Shown here one piece after another: positions 46,383-54,261 of a DNA stretch of 64,000 nucleotides (position 1 is its first letter; each line of letters starts with the position of its first letter). Position numbers and translations under genes: made by a program. The stretch is from Lachnospiraceae bacterium (GTDB lineage: Bacteria; Bacillota; Clostridia; Lachnospirales; Lachnospiraceae). The notes under the pieces are model-generated. The model searched no databases, was not told the DNA's origin, and worked only from the letters and a program-made list of their open reading frames with translations. The DNA lies in NCBI GenBank assembly GCA_015057165.1, contig SVEY01000013.1, positions 1 through 64,000 of the forward strand, read 5' to 3'.

Positions 46383-46525
46383 TTAATGAATCTTACGCCT
46401 TGTTTCCCCAGTCTTTTGATTCAACACATCACAAAAACTTCCCACCAGGTTTTGTTTTTCCGTTTGCATACGAAGATATGCCGTGTTCGTATAGTTATTT
46501 GTTGTTATAGCATTTGATATTGTCA
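46383..46525 (-). pseudogene. small ORF with an apparent one-base deletion, downstream of the 371-aa gene
   Basis: A strong ribosome site (GGAGGGG) precedes ATG-ACA-ATA, and translation opens MTISNAIT. The reading then needs one extra A in the run AAAAA to continue as NNYTNTAYLRMQTEKQNLVG and stop after about 47 codons. As written, it stops after 34 residues. Either it is a decayed gene, a sequencing error in a homopolymer, or a slippage site. It would be translated 25 bases after the 371-aa gene. Confidence 0.4.
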
Positions 46526-46550
46526 TGTTTTCCCCTCCATAACGTCTATA

Positions 46551-47666
46551 TCACATTCGTTTTTTATCCTGATTATACGTCCGTATCTCAAATAATTCTT
46601 CCATGGTTCTTTGTCTGGCATTATTTATGATTTGTTTTATTTTTTCTTCACTTAAATTCTTTGTCAGGCCTGCCTGCTGACGTATTTGTTCATCCGTAGA
46701 AAACTGGGAATAAGCTCTTGTTACGCCTGTTTGAAAATGTCCATCACACTCCAAAATATCTACCGCGCAATATGGTGGATCATTCAAATCTCTGCGTGTG
46801 ATATTTTCATAATTATAAACAACTGTTTTTAAATACCCTCTCAAGCTCTTTTCAAACTTTTTATCGTTTAAAGCTTTTATCAGAAGATTTTTATCAAGCG
46901 TAATACTCGGAATTCCAGGCTGTGAGAAGCCATCTTTGGTTTGATGAAACGAAAATTCAGACGATATATTATTCGTACCATTTAAATCATCTATCCGAAA
47001 ACTAACATTTGGATAATCCTTACAAAGATCCATATATAGTTCCAATTCATTTGCGTATGTTTTTCCCTTTTGTTTTTCACTAACTCGTTCTAAAACGTCT
47101 GCCAGTTTATTTGCATCCAATGATTGTTCATACGTATTTGGATTGCCCAAATAAGCCTCTGCCATTTGTCGCAGCATTTTAATCCAATCCGTTCTTACGT
47201 TATAACCATCCACGCTCTGTAAATCCGGAAAGTCACCAAAATCTGATGCATTTTGCCCATATACTTTCATCTTATTATATGAACCGAACGTTCCCCGATC
47301 CGTCATTCCGTTTTCATCCATATAAGCAGAAAACGCAAACATCTCAACCGCAGACGCGTTTCTTGGATCCACCTCGTTCACATGAACATCGTAATATCTT
47401 TGTTCACCCCCATAGTTTACGGAGATTTTTATAATAGGATCCTCCTGCGTCGACATATCAGAATCAAACGCAGCCATTCCATAACTCATAGAATCCGAAT
47501 ACGGAAGCATCGTTAATGCCAGCGCATTTCCTTTCGCATGAGATTTTGATTTTTCCGCTGCTGCAGACATTCCGGAATAAAAATCGTCGATCTTTTTATT
47601 TCCGGTCTTTTCATAGGTTAATCTTTCATTTGTAACATTTGATACCGTATTTAATCCTACTTCCAT
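46551..47666 (-). CDS. hypothetical cargo protein (371 aa)
   Basis: I do not recognise the family. The N-terminus (VGLNTVSNVTNERLTYEKTG) is Ser/Thr/Asn-rich and has no signal peptide; the middle has YGGEQRYYDVHVNEVDPRNA and a helical segment around WIKMLRQMAEAYL; the C-terminus (SEEKIKQIINNARQRTMEELF) is helical and basic. RBS AGGGGGT. It is on the minus strand, opposite the mob genes, and lies with the small broken ORF in one operon. Likely element cargo. Codon use and composition resemble the rest of the element. Confidence 0.65.
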   Translation of the reverse strand: MEVGLNTVSNVTNERLTYEKTGNKKIDDFYSGMSAAAEKSKSHAKGNALALTMLPYSDSMSYGMAAFDSDMSTQEDPIIKISVNYGGEQRYYDVHVNEVDPRNASAVEMFAFSAYMDENGMTDRGTFGSYNKMKVYGQNASDFGDFPDLQSVDGYNVRTDWIKMLRQMAEAYLGNPNTYEQSLDANKLADVLERVSEKQKGKTYANELELYMDLCKDYPNVSFRIDDLNGTNNISSEFSFHQTKDGFSQPGIPSITLDKNLLIKALNDKKFEKSLRGYLKTVVYNYENITRRDLNDPPYCAVDILECDGHFQTGVTRAYSQFSTDEQIRQQAGLTKNLSEEKIKQIINNARQRTMEELFEIRTYNQDKKRM

Positions 47667-47736
47667 TATAACTTACCCCCTATTGCTCTTTCATGTTCTT
47701 CTCTCGTTCTATAGAATTAAATTTCCATAAAAAAAG

Positions 47737-47754
47737 AGAGTGTTTCTACACCCT
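47737..47754 (-). terminator. minus-strand terminator downstream of the JAB-gene operon and element C
   Basis: AGGGTGT-AGAA-ACACTCT (7 bp with one G-U) followed by CTTTTTTT on the minus strand. It would end transcripts coming from the JAB operon about 690 bases after its last stop codon, so the gap 47755-48442, which includes element C, is probably transcribed. Confidence 0.6.
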
Positions 47755-48181
47755 CCATGGTTTATATCATAAAATAGCCAGTCCTTAGCTTCATACGTTT
47801 TGTATATCGGATATTTTATCTGTGATTTTAACCCTATTTTTATTTTTTTTCAATTATTATTCCTTTTCAAAGAGAACCCCTCATTCAAATACCACATAGC
47901 TTCTTCTTCCTCTATCGTCGTTTCTTGGGTCATCTGCCCTTGCAAATTAAACTTGCTTATAATTCGAATAACCAAATTCTATATTTTGCTTAAGATTAAT
48001 AGGAATTTCAAACTTTTCCAGATGATAGCAACCGGCAATGAAAATGAGTTTCTTCCGTTCCCTTAATATATAAGTACTAATCACACATTGTTTTCGATTA
48101 GTTCCCTTAAAAAAATTATATAAACCATTATATATATGCTGTCAACTAAGAGATTGTAAATGTAGCTTTTTTTAGCTCCTA

Positions 48182-48310
48182 CTTTCATTTTGCCTCGCAC
48201 ATTTTACATAAAAATACAGAGGCGTCAACTCTGCATTCGCACCACCTATGGTGGCTACGGAGTTGACTCCTCTGTATTTTTACGTTCCAGGCGGACAAGC
48301 AAAATGAAAG
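48182..48310. repeat. element C: 129-bp imperfect palindrome in the mobile element
   Basis: Ends CTTTCATTTTGC/GCAAAATGAAAG are perfectly complementary; an inner 23-nt arm pair (48209-48231 with 48260-48282, one mismatch) and a tip CCACC-TAT-GGTGG follow. The lower stem is interrupted by an asymmetric internal region. It lies in a 775-bp gene-free stretch (47667-48442) in which I see no other gene. It could be a structured RNA, a recombination site or a small non-autonomous transposon with 12-bp inverted ends. Confidence 0.6.
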
Positions 48311-48442
48311 GAAAGCTATTGAATTACACATTCACACAGGAATTGTGTTCAAACCATACTCCTTTCTCGAAACAGCTTTATCGCATCTTCATCAATATCA
48401 ATCTTTCCTGCAGAAGACATAAATTAAAAGATTGTTTTAGTA

Positions 48443-48643
48443 TCATTTAGTATCATCATAGATTGATCTGGAACCTATATCCTTAAGCCTCTTTCTCTTT
48501 TCCTCAAGGCTGGCAAATAGTTTTTTACTTTTCTCTATACTTGCTTTTAATTTATCCTCATCAACTCTATAATCGTTTGACGGAACAAACAATTGTAATG
48601 GTTCAAAATTATACTTCATATCATTCAATGCTGTATTACTCAT
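48443..48643 (-). CDS. small protein of unknown function, partner of the JAB gene
   Basis: 66 aa: NDMKYNFEPLQLFVPSNDYR followed by a basic helical C-terminal half (KLKASIEKSKKLFASLEEKRK). Strong RBS AAGGAGG. It begins 11 bases after the JAB-domain gene stops, so co-expression is likely. No known motif; it does not look like a ubiquitin-like protein (no C-terminal GG). Confidence 0.65.
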   Translation of the reverse strand: MSNTALNDMKYNFEPLQLFVPSNDYRVDEDKLKASIEKSKKLFASLEEKRKRLKDIGSRSIYDDTK

Positions 48644-48654
48644 ATTGAACCTCC

Positions 48655-49245
48655 TTAACTATAATACAAGCCCACTTCACTACATTTTGCCAAAAAAGAC
48701 AAGGCAGACAAATACAAATCTTTGGTTGATGACCCTGGTTCTAATTCATGTATACACTCTTTAAATAATTCAAAGGCATCTTCCAAATTATAATTATCAT
48801 CTCTCATTAAATAATGTATCTTCCCTTGATTAGACACCACAACCATAACAGCAATCTTTGTATATTGTAAGAAAAAATGTATATCTTGCAAAGAAAAAGT
48901 TTGAGTAGATGGATGATTATGTAATACTACCACCGCTACCGGCTTTTCAGAAACAATCAAGTGATTAGATAACGTATCCGACAAAATATCGATTTCGTGT
49001 TCGCTTCCGAAAGCAACTCCGACTTCATCAAGTGGATTCTCACGGCTCAAATCACATGTAAACGCAACCTCATTACTATCATTTTCATCCTTAGAAACCA
49101 AAAGTAAATCCATTGCAAGATTCCTCATTATTTCGTTCTTGCTATCGTCAAAGCCTTTGTACTTAACGAATGGGACTTTGCTAATTGCAATATCTGTAAT
49201 ATATACTTTTTTGTCTTTTCTCTTTGCTTGTTCCAATTCCGACAA
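48655..49245 (-). CDS. JAB/RadC-type domain protein of the mobile element
   Basis: 196 aa. The core has the JAMM metal motif VVVLHNHPSTQTFSLQD (HxHP...S..D) between a beta strand and a helix, as in RadC and prokaryotic JAB proteins. RadC-like genes are frequent on mobile elements, with no settled biochemical role; JAB relatives are zinc isopeptidases. The N-terminal region before it (DLLLVSKDENDSNEVAFTC) matches no domain I know. TTG start, RBS CGGAGA eight bases before it. It pairs with the 66-aa gene. Confidence 0.72.
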   Translation of the reverse strand: MSELEQAKRKDKKVYITDIAISKVPFVKYKGFDDSKNEIMRNLAMDLLLVSKDENDSNEVAFTCDLSRENPLDEVGVAFGSEHEIDILSDTLSNHLIVSEKPVAVVVLHNHPSTQTFSLQDIHFFLQYTKIAVMVVVSNQGKIHYLMRDDNYNLEDAFELFKECIHELEPGSSTKDLYLSALSFLAKCSEVGLYYS

Positions 49246-49362
49246 GTGAATAATCTCCGTTCTTTATATCAACTCTTCCAATATTATTATCTTTACCTAC
49301 TACCACATATATTATAACATATATCAATTGATAATAGGATAGTATTATAAAATGTTGTCTCC

Positions 49363-49971
49363 CTAAGAATCCAATTCATCTTTCATCTGTTGTAATTTAT
49401 CAATTTGCTTCTGTAATTGAGCCTTCCTATGTGCCTTATCGGTTTCATCAACCAAGGCTTTAGGATATGTCCACTGCCACATACGATATGACATCATTAT
49501 TTCTTCACGTTCTTCATCTGATGTTGCCGCTTCAAGCTGTGATTTTGTCTGAGTGTAAACCTTATACCACTCTTCCATACGCGAATACATTTCTTCCGTG
49601 TGATTAGCCGAAAGGCAAAATCTCGGTGGCTTACCATCTTCCTGCTCTTCTATTTCCATATTGAAAAGATGCTCTAACTCGAACATAGCATACATAGCGC
49701 CATCATATGTTGTTATGTCAGGATCCATAATGGCATATGCACTAACGCCTAATGCATTCGCTATATTAATAAGCATATCGGTCTTAGGCTTTCTAATGCC
49801 ATTCTCATACTTTTGAACTCTATCCGCATTTAAGCCGATAAGTTCACCGAGTTCTGCTTGTGACAGATTCTTGGCAGTTCTGATACTACGTATTCTCCTG
49901 CCCATCCGCTTTGCAGTGCTATTGGAATCAAACGCTTCTACATCATTTCTTAATTCTGCGTTAAAAAGCAT
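49363..49971 (-). CDS. XRE-family repressor of the mobile element
   Basis: About 202 aa. The HTH is RRIRSIRTAKNLSQAELGELIGLNADRVQKYENG, starting near residue 22; the C-terminal half is helical and probably oligomerises. I prefer the internal ATG preceded by CGGAGG; the track's upstream ATG lacks a ribosome site. It is divergent from the excisionase and integrase genes with operator-like repeats between, so it probably keeps the element quiescent. Confidence 0.85.
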   Translation of the reverse strand: MLFNAELRNDVEAFDSNSTAKRMGRRIRSIRTAKNLSQAELGELIGLNADRVQKYENGIRKPKTDMLINIANALGVSAYAIMDPDITTYDGAMYAMFELEHLFNMEIEEQEDGKPPRFCLSANHTEEMYSRMEEWYKVYTQTKSQLEAATSDEEREEIMMSYRMWQWTYPKALVDETDKAHRKAQLQKQIDKLQQMKDELDS

Positions 49972-50045
49972 CTTATCTATCCTCCGATTTACCAAGTGTT
50001 TTCTACTCATCTACAATGATTTTATCATAGTTTTATACAAATAAA

Positions 50046-50162
50046 AAGAACAAAAATGAGCTTTACAAGAACAAAATTTTATAGAATCACAATTTTGTGC
50101 TTGACGCTGACAAAATATCATGATATATTATTATAAGCACTAATACGTGATTGTAAATCACG
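50046..50162. promoter_or_regulatory. divergent control region between repressor and excisionase
   Basis: Plus-strand promoter TTGACG (50101-50106), 17-bp spacer, TATATT (50124-50129), directed at xis-int. Its -10 is overlapped by the palindrome TATCATGATA (50116-50125). A second palindrome CGTGATT-GTA-AATCACG lies at 50146-50162. On the repressor side, the direct repeat AAGAACAAAA occurs at 50046-50055 and 50067-50076, exactly two helical turns apart. These are candidate repressor sites. Confidence 0.7.
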
Positions 50163-50223
50163 ATAACGTTATGCGTACATTTTACAACATTTCACATCAA
50201 TTACCAAAGGGAGGAAAACAGTT

Positions 50224-50427
50224 ATGAACGAATTATTAAAAGATTACCCACCTGTATTAAGCGTTGAACAAGTCGCTGAGATCCTCGGCGTTGGCAAACA
50301 ACTTGTCAGGAAATCAATTGCTTCTAATGAATTAGGTGCCATAAAACTTGGCAGACTATATAAGATACCTAAGACAGCATTGATTGAATTCTTGAATCAC
50401 ACTCTTAATTACGGGAAAGGCGCATAA
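50224..50427 (+). CDS. xis: excisionase (MerR-like HTH, Xis)
   Basis: 67 aa with a winged-helix DNA-binding fold typical of Tn916-like excisionases: VLSVEQVAEILGVGKQLVRK followed by LGAIKLGRLYKIPKTALIEF. It bends att DNA to favour excision by the integrase. RBS GGGAGG. It ends one base before the integrase start. Confidence 0.9.
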   Translation: MNELLKDYPPVLSVEQVAEILGVGKQLVRKSIASNELGAIKLGRLYKIPKTALIEFLNHTLNYGKGA

Positions 50428-50428
50428 T

Positions 50429-51661
50429 ATGGGATTAGTCAAAAAAGAAAAAGGTAAGAACTGGTACTATCAATTTGAATACATAGATGCTAACGGTAGG
50501 AAACGTGGCAAAAGTATCAATACTAACGTACCTAAGAACCACACATCAAAACGAGAAATGTCCAGAGCAGAAGCAATCGGTGTTCAGGCAAAGAACGAGT
50601 TCTTATGTGAACTTGAGAACGAGAAGCTTCGCGTTGTCGGTATCAGGAATGGTATAGATTATTCCTTATACACCATCGCCGATTATTCTGCTCATTGGAT
50701 GGACGAGATACGCCACGAGGTTCGAGACAGCACTGCTTCGTCTTATCAGCAGGAACTTAACGCACACATTATTCCCATACTGGGAGAAGTTAAACTTAAA
50801 GACTTTAACCTTAATACGGTTAAATATTTCTTCGACTTGGAATTCAACGACTGTCTTGATAAGATGAAAAATAATAAGTCGAACTATATGCAATCTATTA
50901 AGAAGCATCTTAACACCTTATCAAGTATGCTTGACTTTGCTGTTGAGGAAAATGCAATTATCGAAAATCCGGTACCTAAGATAAAGAAGCGTCTGCTAAA
51001 AAAGGTCAACAAATATAAAGTAGTCCATGAGGTCGAACCATATTCCTGGTCTGAACTTATGGCTCTTAAAGAAATAACACTTGCTTCAAATACTCATATT
51101 GAAGCAGCTGTTATTATTGCCATTTACACCGGACTTAGACGAGAAGAAGTTCTCGGACTGAGATGGCAGGATGTTGATTTTGACAACAGATTATTACGCA
51201 TCCAAAACACATGCACTAAGGTCGGCACGAAGATAGTGTACGCCGAAGCCACTAAGACGAGACAGTCAAGGCGAAAAGTTCCGATGATGGATGACCTATA
51301 TGATTATCTGTTAGTATTAAGGGCTCGTCAGAATCACCTCAGAAACTTCTTAGGCGAAGGATATATTGATACAGACCTTATATGCGTATGGGATGACGGC
51401 AAGCCAATTAAACCCGATAATCTTTCCAGACGTTTTACAAAACTCATTGAAGATAATAATCTTCGAAAGATAACCTTTCATGATCTCAGACACTCATTCG
51501 GTAGCGTAATATTTAATTATACCGGGGACATCAAAGTTGTCTCAGATCTTCTTGGTCACTCTAACATCAGCACTACATCAGACATATATGTTAAGACTGA
51601 TGAGATGCACAAAAAGGAAGCACTTAGTAACTTTAATAACCAAAGTGGAGCCATCAAATAA
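50429..51661 (+). CDS. int: tyrosine integrase of the tRNA-Leu element
   Basis: 410 aa. N-terminal arm-binding region (YYQFEYIDANGRKRGKS), SAM-like core-binding domain (about 75-190), and a catalytic domain with Arg in TGLRREEVLGLRW, HxxR in HDLRHSFG, the GHSN box and the Tyr in TSDIYVKTDE. It recombines attP with the tRNA-Leu gene. Its 3' end is about 155 bp from the right tRNA half. RBS AAGGCG. Confidence 0.95.
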   Translation: MGLVKKEKGKNWYYQFEYIDANGRKRGKSINTNVPKNHTSKREMSRAEAIGVQAKNEFLCELENEKLRVVGIRNGIDYSLYTIADYSAHWMDEIRHEVRDSTASSYQQELNAHIIPILGEVKLKDFNLNTVKYFFDLEFNDCLDKMKNNKSNYMQSIKKHLNTLSSMLDFAVEENAIIENPVPKIKKRLLKKVNKYKVVHEVEPYSWSELMALKEITLASNTHIEAAVIIAIYTGLRREEVLGLRWQDVDFDNRLLRIQNTCTKVGTKIVYAEATKTRQSRRKVPMMDDLYDYLLVLRARQNHLRNFLGEGYIDTDLICVWDDGKPIKPDNLSRRFTKLIEDNNLRKITFHDLRHSFGSVIFNYTGDIKVVSDLLGHSNISTTSDIYVKTDEMHKKEALSNFNNQSGAIK

Positions 51662-51815
51662 TTCCACGATAATTCCACTTTACTATCAATTTTTTCAAAG
51701 CATTGAAATACATAGCACAGAGAAAAATACAGAATACTACACTCGAAAAACCACGATTTTTTAAGAGATTTAAAGAAATTTAAGAAAAACAAAACCCACC
51801 ATATGAGCGATTACG

Positions 51816-51873
51816 AAGATTTTTTAGGTTCTTGTGCCCTAGTGGTGTGCAGGTTCGATTCCTGTCATCCGCA
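51816..51873 (+). other. right attachment site (attR): displaced 3' half of tRNA-Leu
   Basis: Holds the anticodon-loop core TTTAGGTTCTTGTG, a different variable arm, and GCAGGTTCGATTCCTGT with the acceptor end CATCCGCA. It lacks the 5' half and cannot be a tRNA. It is probably the host's original 3' half. Between it and the integrase stop (51662-51815), and again to its right up to 52100, I see no gene. Confidence 0.85.
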
Positions 51874-52099
51874 TTAGATTTTATGGTGTTTCATCTTGTG
51901 TGGTGGAACACCATTTTTTGTTGATTTTAAGCCATTTATTGAACATTCAGTTGTTTCGTCAAATTTCATCATATTTCGTCTTTTTAAGTAGTTTTTTAAT
52001 GTTTTGCTAATCAAATTGTTAGTCAAAACTATAGTCAATTAAGCCACACAAGATAAGATATTGATATGGATAAAATTTCTTCAGTCCGACAAAACTTTT

Positions 52100-52495
52100 T
52101 TAACTTTTTTGTGGTGTCTCCAGGATAGAAATGTTAATTCTAACCTGAGAGTTGTTATAATTGAACGCACCTGTAATGCGTACTACCAACTTGTCGTTGG
52201 TAAAACGAATTTCGGTGTAATATTCTTCGCTTCTAATAATAGAAACCTTTGCTTTCTTTCTGAATGTGTGTGGAATGGCGCTCTCAAGTCTCTTTGCTTC
52301 TTCTCTGCAAAGAGATTCCATCATCGATTGTAGCTTATTGCTAGTCTCGAGATAATTGATGCGCATAGATGAAATTATTGAATTGTTAGATATAGTTACC
52401 CTGTCGAAGCACTCCGAAAATGCCTCGTATAAGGCGTATTCGAAGCTTTGTTGCTTGTTAACCTTGAACTTAGGTGTTGGAATGTAATATGACAT
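52100..52495 (-). CDS. hypothetical protein right of attR
   Basis: 131 aa from the ATG behind AAAGGAGG; the track's 28 further codons precede this site. Sequence begins YYIPTPKFKVNKQQSFEYAL and ends with two beta-type segments (YYTEIRFTNDKLVVRITGAF and VRINISILETP). No known motif, no signal peptide. It lies alone between the two tRNA fragments, so it may be cargo of an older insertion. Confidence 0.6.
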   Translation of the reverse strand: MSYYIPTPKFKVNKQQSFEYALYEAFSECFDRVTISNNSIISSMRINYLETSNKLQSMMESLCREEAKRLESAIPHTFRKKAKVSIIRSEEYYTEIRFTNDKLVVRITGAFNYNNSQVRINISILETPQKS

Positions 52496-52795
52496 ATTGT
52501 ACCTCCTTTGAGATGCGGCAACACAATTTGTTGCAATAAAATAAGTTCCATGTGGACAGACTCCTAGCGGGTCATCCATATGAAACTTCTACTCTCAAAA
52601 GATATAAATTTGTCTTTACAAATACATTATCGGCATATTTAAAAAAAGTCAAGTGCTTTTTTGAATTTTTAATTTTCCTCTGTCACCTTGACAAAAGGAC
52701 CGTCCCCTGTCAACATTATGGGCGCTTAAGATCAGGCAATGAACATCCCCGTCAATCTTATCTAACTATGTACCATCTAGGTCATATTTCCACAC

Positions 52796-53015
52796 TCACT
52801 TTAGCATCTCAGCGAATGCTTCAATTTCAGCATCCTTTTCTTTTTTCGGCCATCACCGCACTCTTGCCACCCCAAAAGAATTTCGCAAAACCCTTATCGC
52901 GGTAAGCCTTCTTAGGAAGAAGAGATAAACTATCTGCTCCCGTCACAGCCTTAATCTTATCTACAACAAATTCTGTATTTCCTTCCAGTGAATAATAAAC
53001 TATTAAATCCTTCAT
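52796..53015 (-). pseudogene. flavodoxin, broken (internal deletion)
   Basis: The N-terminus is a clear flavodoxin: LIVYYSLEGNTEFVVDKIK with the FMN phosphate loop, and KKAYRDKGFAKFFWGGKSAV. The reading stops at 62 codons. In another frame immediately after, EKKDAEIEAFAEMLK then a stop looks like a flavodoxin C-terminus. Full-length proteins are about 160 aa, so some 90 residues and the frame are lost. Its start overlaps the stop of the membrane protein gene upstream. Confidence 0.7.
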
Positions 53016-53494
53016 TTTTTGCTCCTTTCAACTTCCTTTTTATGCATTAAATGAATTCCAATATGACCTATACCAAGAATTATCACAGCGATTCCCAATA
53101 AAATGTTCCTACCGTATATCGCCAACATCAAAAAAGCCAAGACTGGAAGTGTTGCACCTGCAACTGGTATCCCAAGCAGACTTCTGTAGAAATCCCCCAT
53201 ACTCTTCGGGCTTCTGAAATATCTAACCCAATAAACTTCGTATAGAATCATCAGTGCAAAAGCCATAATAAGCCACCATGACCAGCCTGACCATATATTT
53301 ATATTAAAATCTTCGAATATCAACACAATGCATGAAACCGATACTTCGCCTACTCTTTCGAATACTTTTAGAACCTTATTTTCATTACAGACATATTTAT
53401 CATAATCTATCGGTTGGTATCTGGTCCAAATAATATTCGGCACAATCAACATCAAAAGAAAAATCAAGCCAACATAGGAAAACCCAAAATGCAT
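53012..53494 (-). CDS. small membrane protein of a PadR-controlled operon
   Basis: 160 aa with about five hydrophobic segments (LIFLLMLIVPNIIWTRYQP; a Trp-rich helix WSGWSWWLIMAFALMILYE). Resembles uncharacterised Firmicute membrane proteins paired with flavodoxin genes and PadR regulators. It lies between them and overlaps the broken flavodoxin. Function unknown. Confidence 0.7.
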   Translation of the reverse strand: MHFGFSYVGLIFLLMLIVPNIIWTRYQPIDYDKYVCNENKVLKVFERVGEVSVSCIVLIFEDFNINIWSGWSWWLIMAFALMILYEVYWVRYFRSPKSMGDFYRSLLGIPVAGATLPVLAFLMLAIYGRNILLGIAVIILGIGHIGIHLMHKKEVERSKK

Positions 53495-53514
53495 AATCTC
53501 ACCCCCAAGTCATC

Positions 53515-54063
53515 TTATGTTTTATAGTAGTTTTTTAACATTTTCTTTGCTTTAGTACACCATCTCAGATATGCTTCGTATGTTTCAATACCAAAGGATG
53601 TCGTTAGCAAATAGTATACATGATCTTCCACTTCAATGGCTTTTTCCAACGTCTCCTGATACCGCTTTAGAACTATCAAATCCTTCCTTATCTGCTCTTC
53701 AAACACTTCTATGTTATGAATCGATACATCTCTTCCACCTGCTCCACCAAAGAAAAGTTTAAGAAGCGTCTCATATCTAAGTTCATTATGTACCTGTTCA
53801 GCTTTTAGCCAATCTCCAAGTAAGCGTCTGCCATTCTCCGTAATTTGGTAAATGCTCTTTCCTCGCTCACCTACCGATATCTCTCTTTTCGTTATCAAGC
53901 CTTGAGTCTCCATATTCTTCAATGCCGGATAAATATTTCCAAAACTCCCCTTCCAGAAAAAGCTGATTGCACCGTCAATCCTCTTTTTGATATCATAACC
54001 AGTTAAATCTTCATGACTTAACAGCCCCAGAATTACCATGTCTATTTTACGTTCTCTTGCCAT
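53515..54063 (-). CDS. PadR-family transcriptional regulator
   Basis: About 182 aa, starting at 'ARERKIDMVILGLLSHEDLTGYDI', a typical PadR winged helix (the track's 28 additional codons include the operator region; AGGATGG stands before the chosen ATG). A C-terminal helical Vir-like domain follows. It probably represses this operon, with an effector that binds between the domains. Likely autoregulated by the two sites just upstream. Confidence 0.88.
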   Translation of the reverse strand: MARERKIDMVILGLLSHEDLTGYDIKKRIDGAISFFWKGSFGNIYPALKNMETQGLITKREISVGERGKSIYQITENGRRLLGDWLKAEQVHNELRYETLLKLFFGGAGGRDVSIHNIEVFEEQIRKDLIVLKRYQETLEKAIEVEDHVYYLLTTSFGIETYEAYLRWCTKAKKMLKNYYKT

Positions 54064-54099
54064 ATATACCATCCTATCATTAATTTTAATATATCTTTT

Positions 54100-54122
54100 T
54101 GATATATCATTTTGATATATGA
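54100..54122. promoter_or_regulatory. likely PadR operator: two TGATATATCA-like sites
   Basis: TGATATATCA at 54100-54109 and TGATATATGA at 54113-54122, 13 bp apart, 37 bp upstream of the preferred padR start. The pattern is palindromic and AT-rich and matches the usual autoregulation of PadR genes. Confidence 0.55.
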
Positions 54123-54160
54123 TAACAATTTCTAGAAAGGTTGTCAAGCTTTACAATAAA

Positions 54161-54180
54161 GATTCCTGTCATCCCCATTA
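54161..54180 (+). other. decayed tRNA-Leu 3' fragment, remnant attachment site
   Basis: GATTCCTGTCATCC(C)CATTA matches the end of the attR copy (GATTCCTGTCATCC(G)CATTA) at 19 of 20 positions, including bases beyond the tRNA. It lies 2.3 kb to the right of attR. It suggests an earlier integration at the same tRNA, leaving 51.9-54.2 kb as residual cargo. Confidence 0.6.
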
Positions 54181-54261
54181 AATATTTTCACATTTATTTT
54201 AATCTTTTAGTTTCATTTAAGGTACACATATTATAATCTTCTCAAGAAGGGAGATGATTTA

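Noticed and set aside
52552-52905. 117-aa plus-strand ORF
   Set aside because: No ribosome site, antisense to the broken flavodoxin, no recognisable domain.
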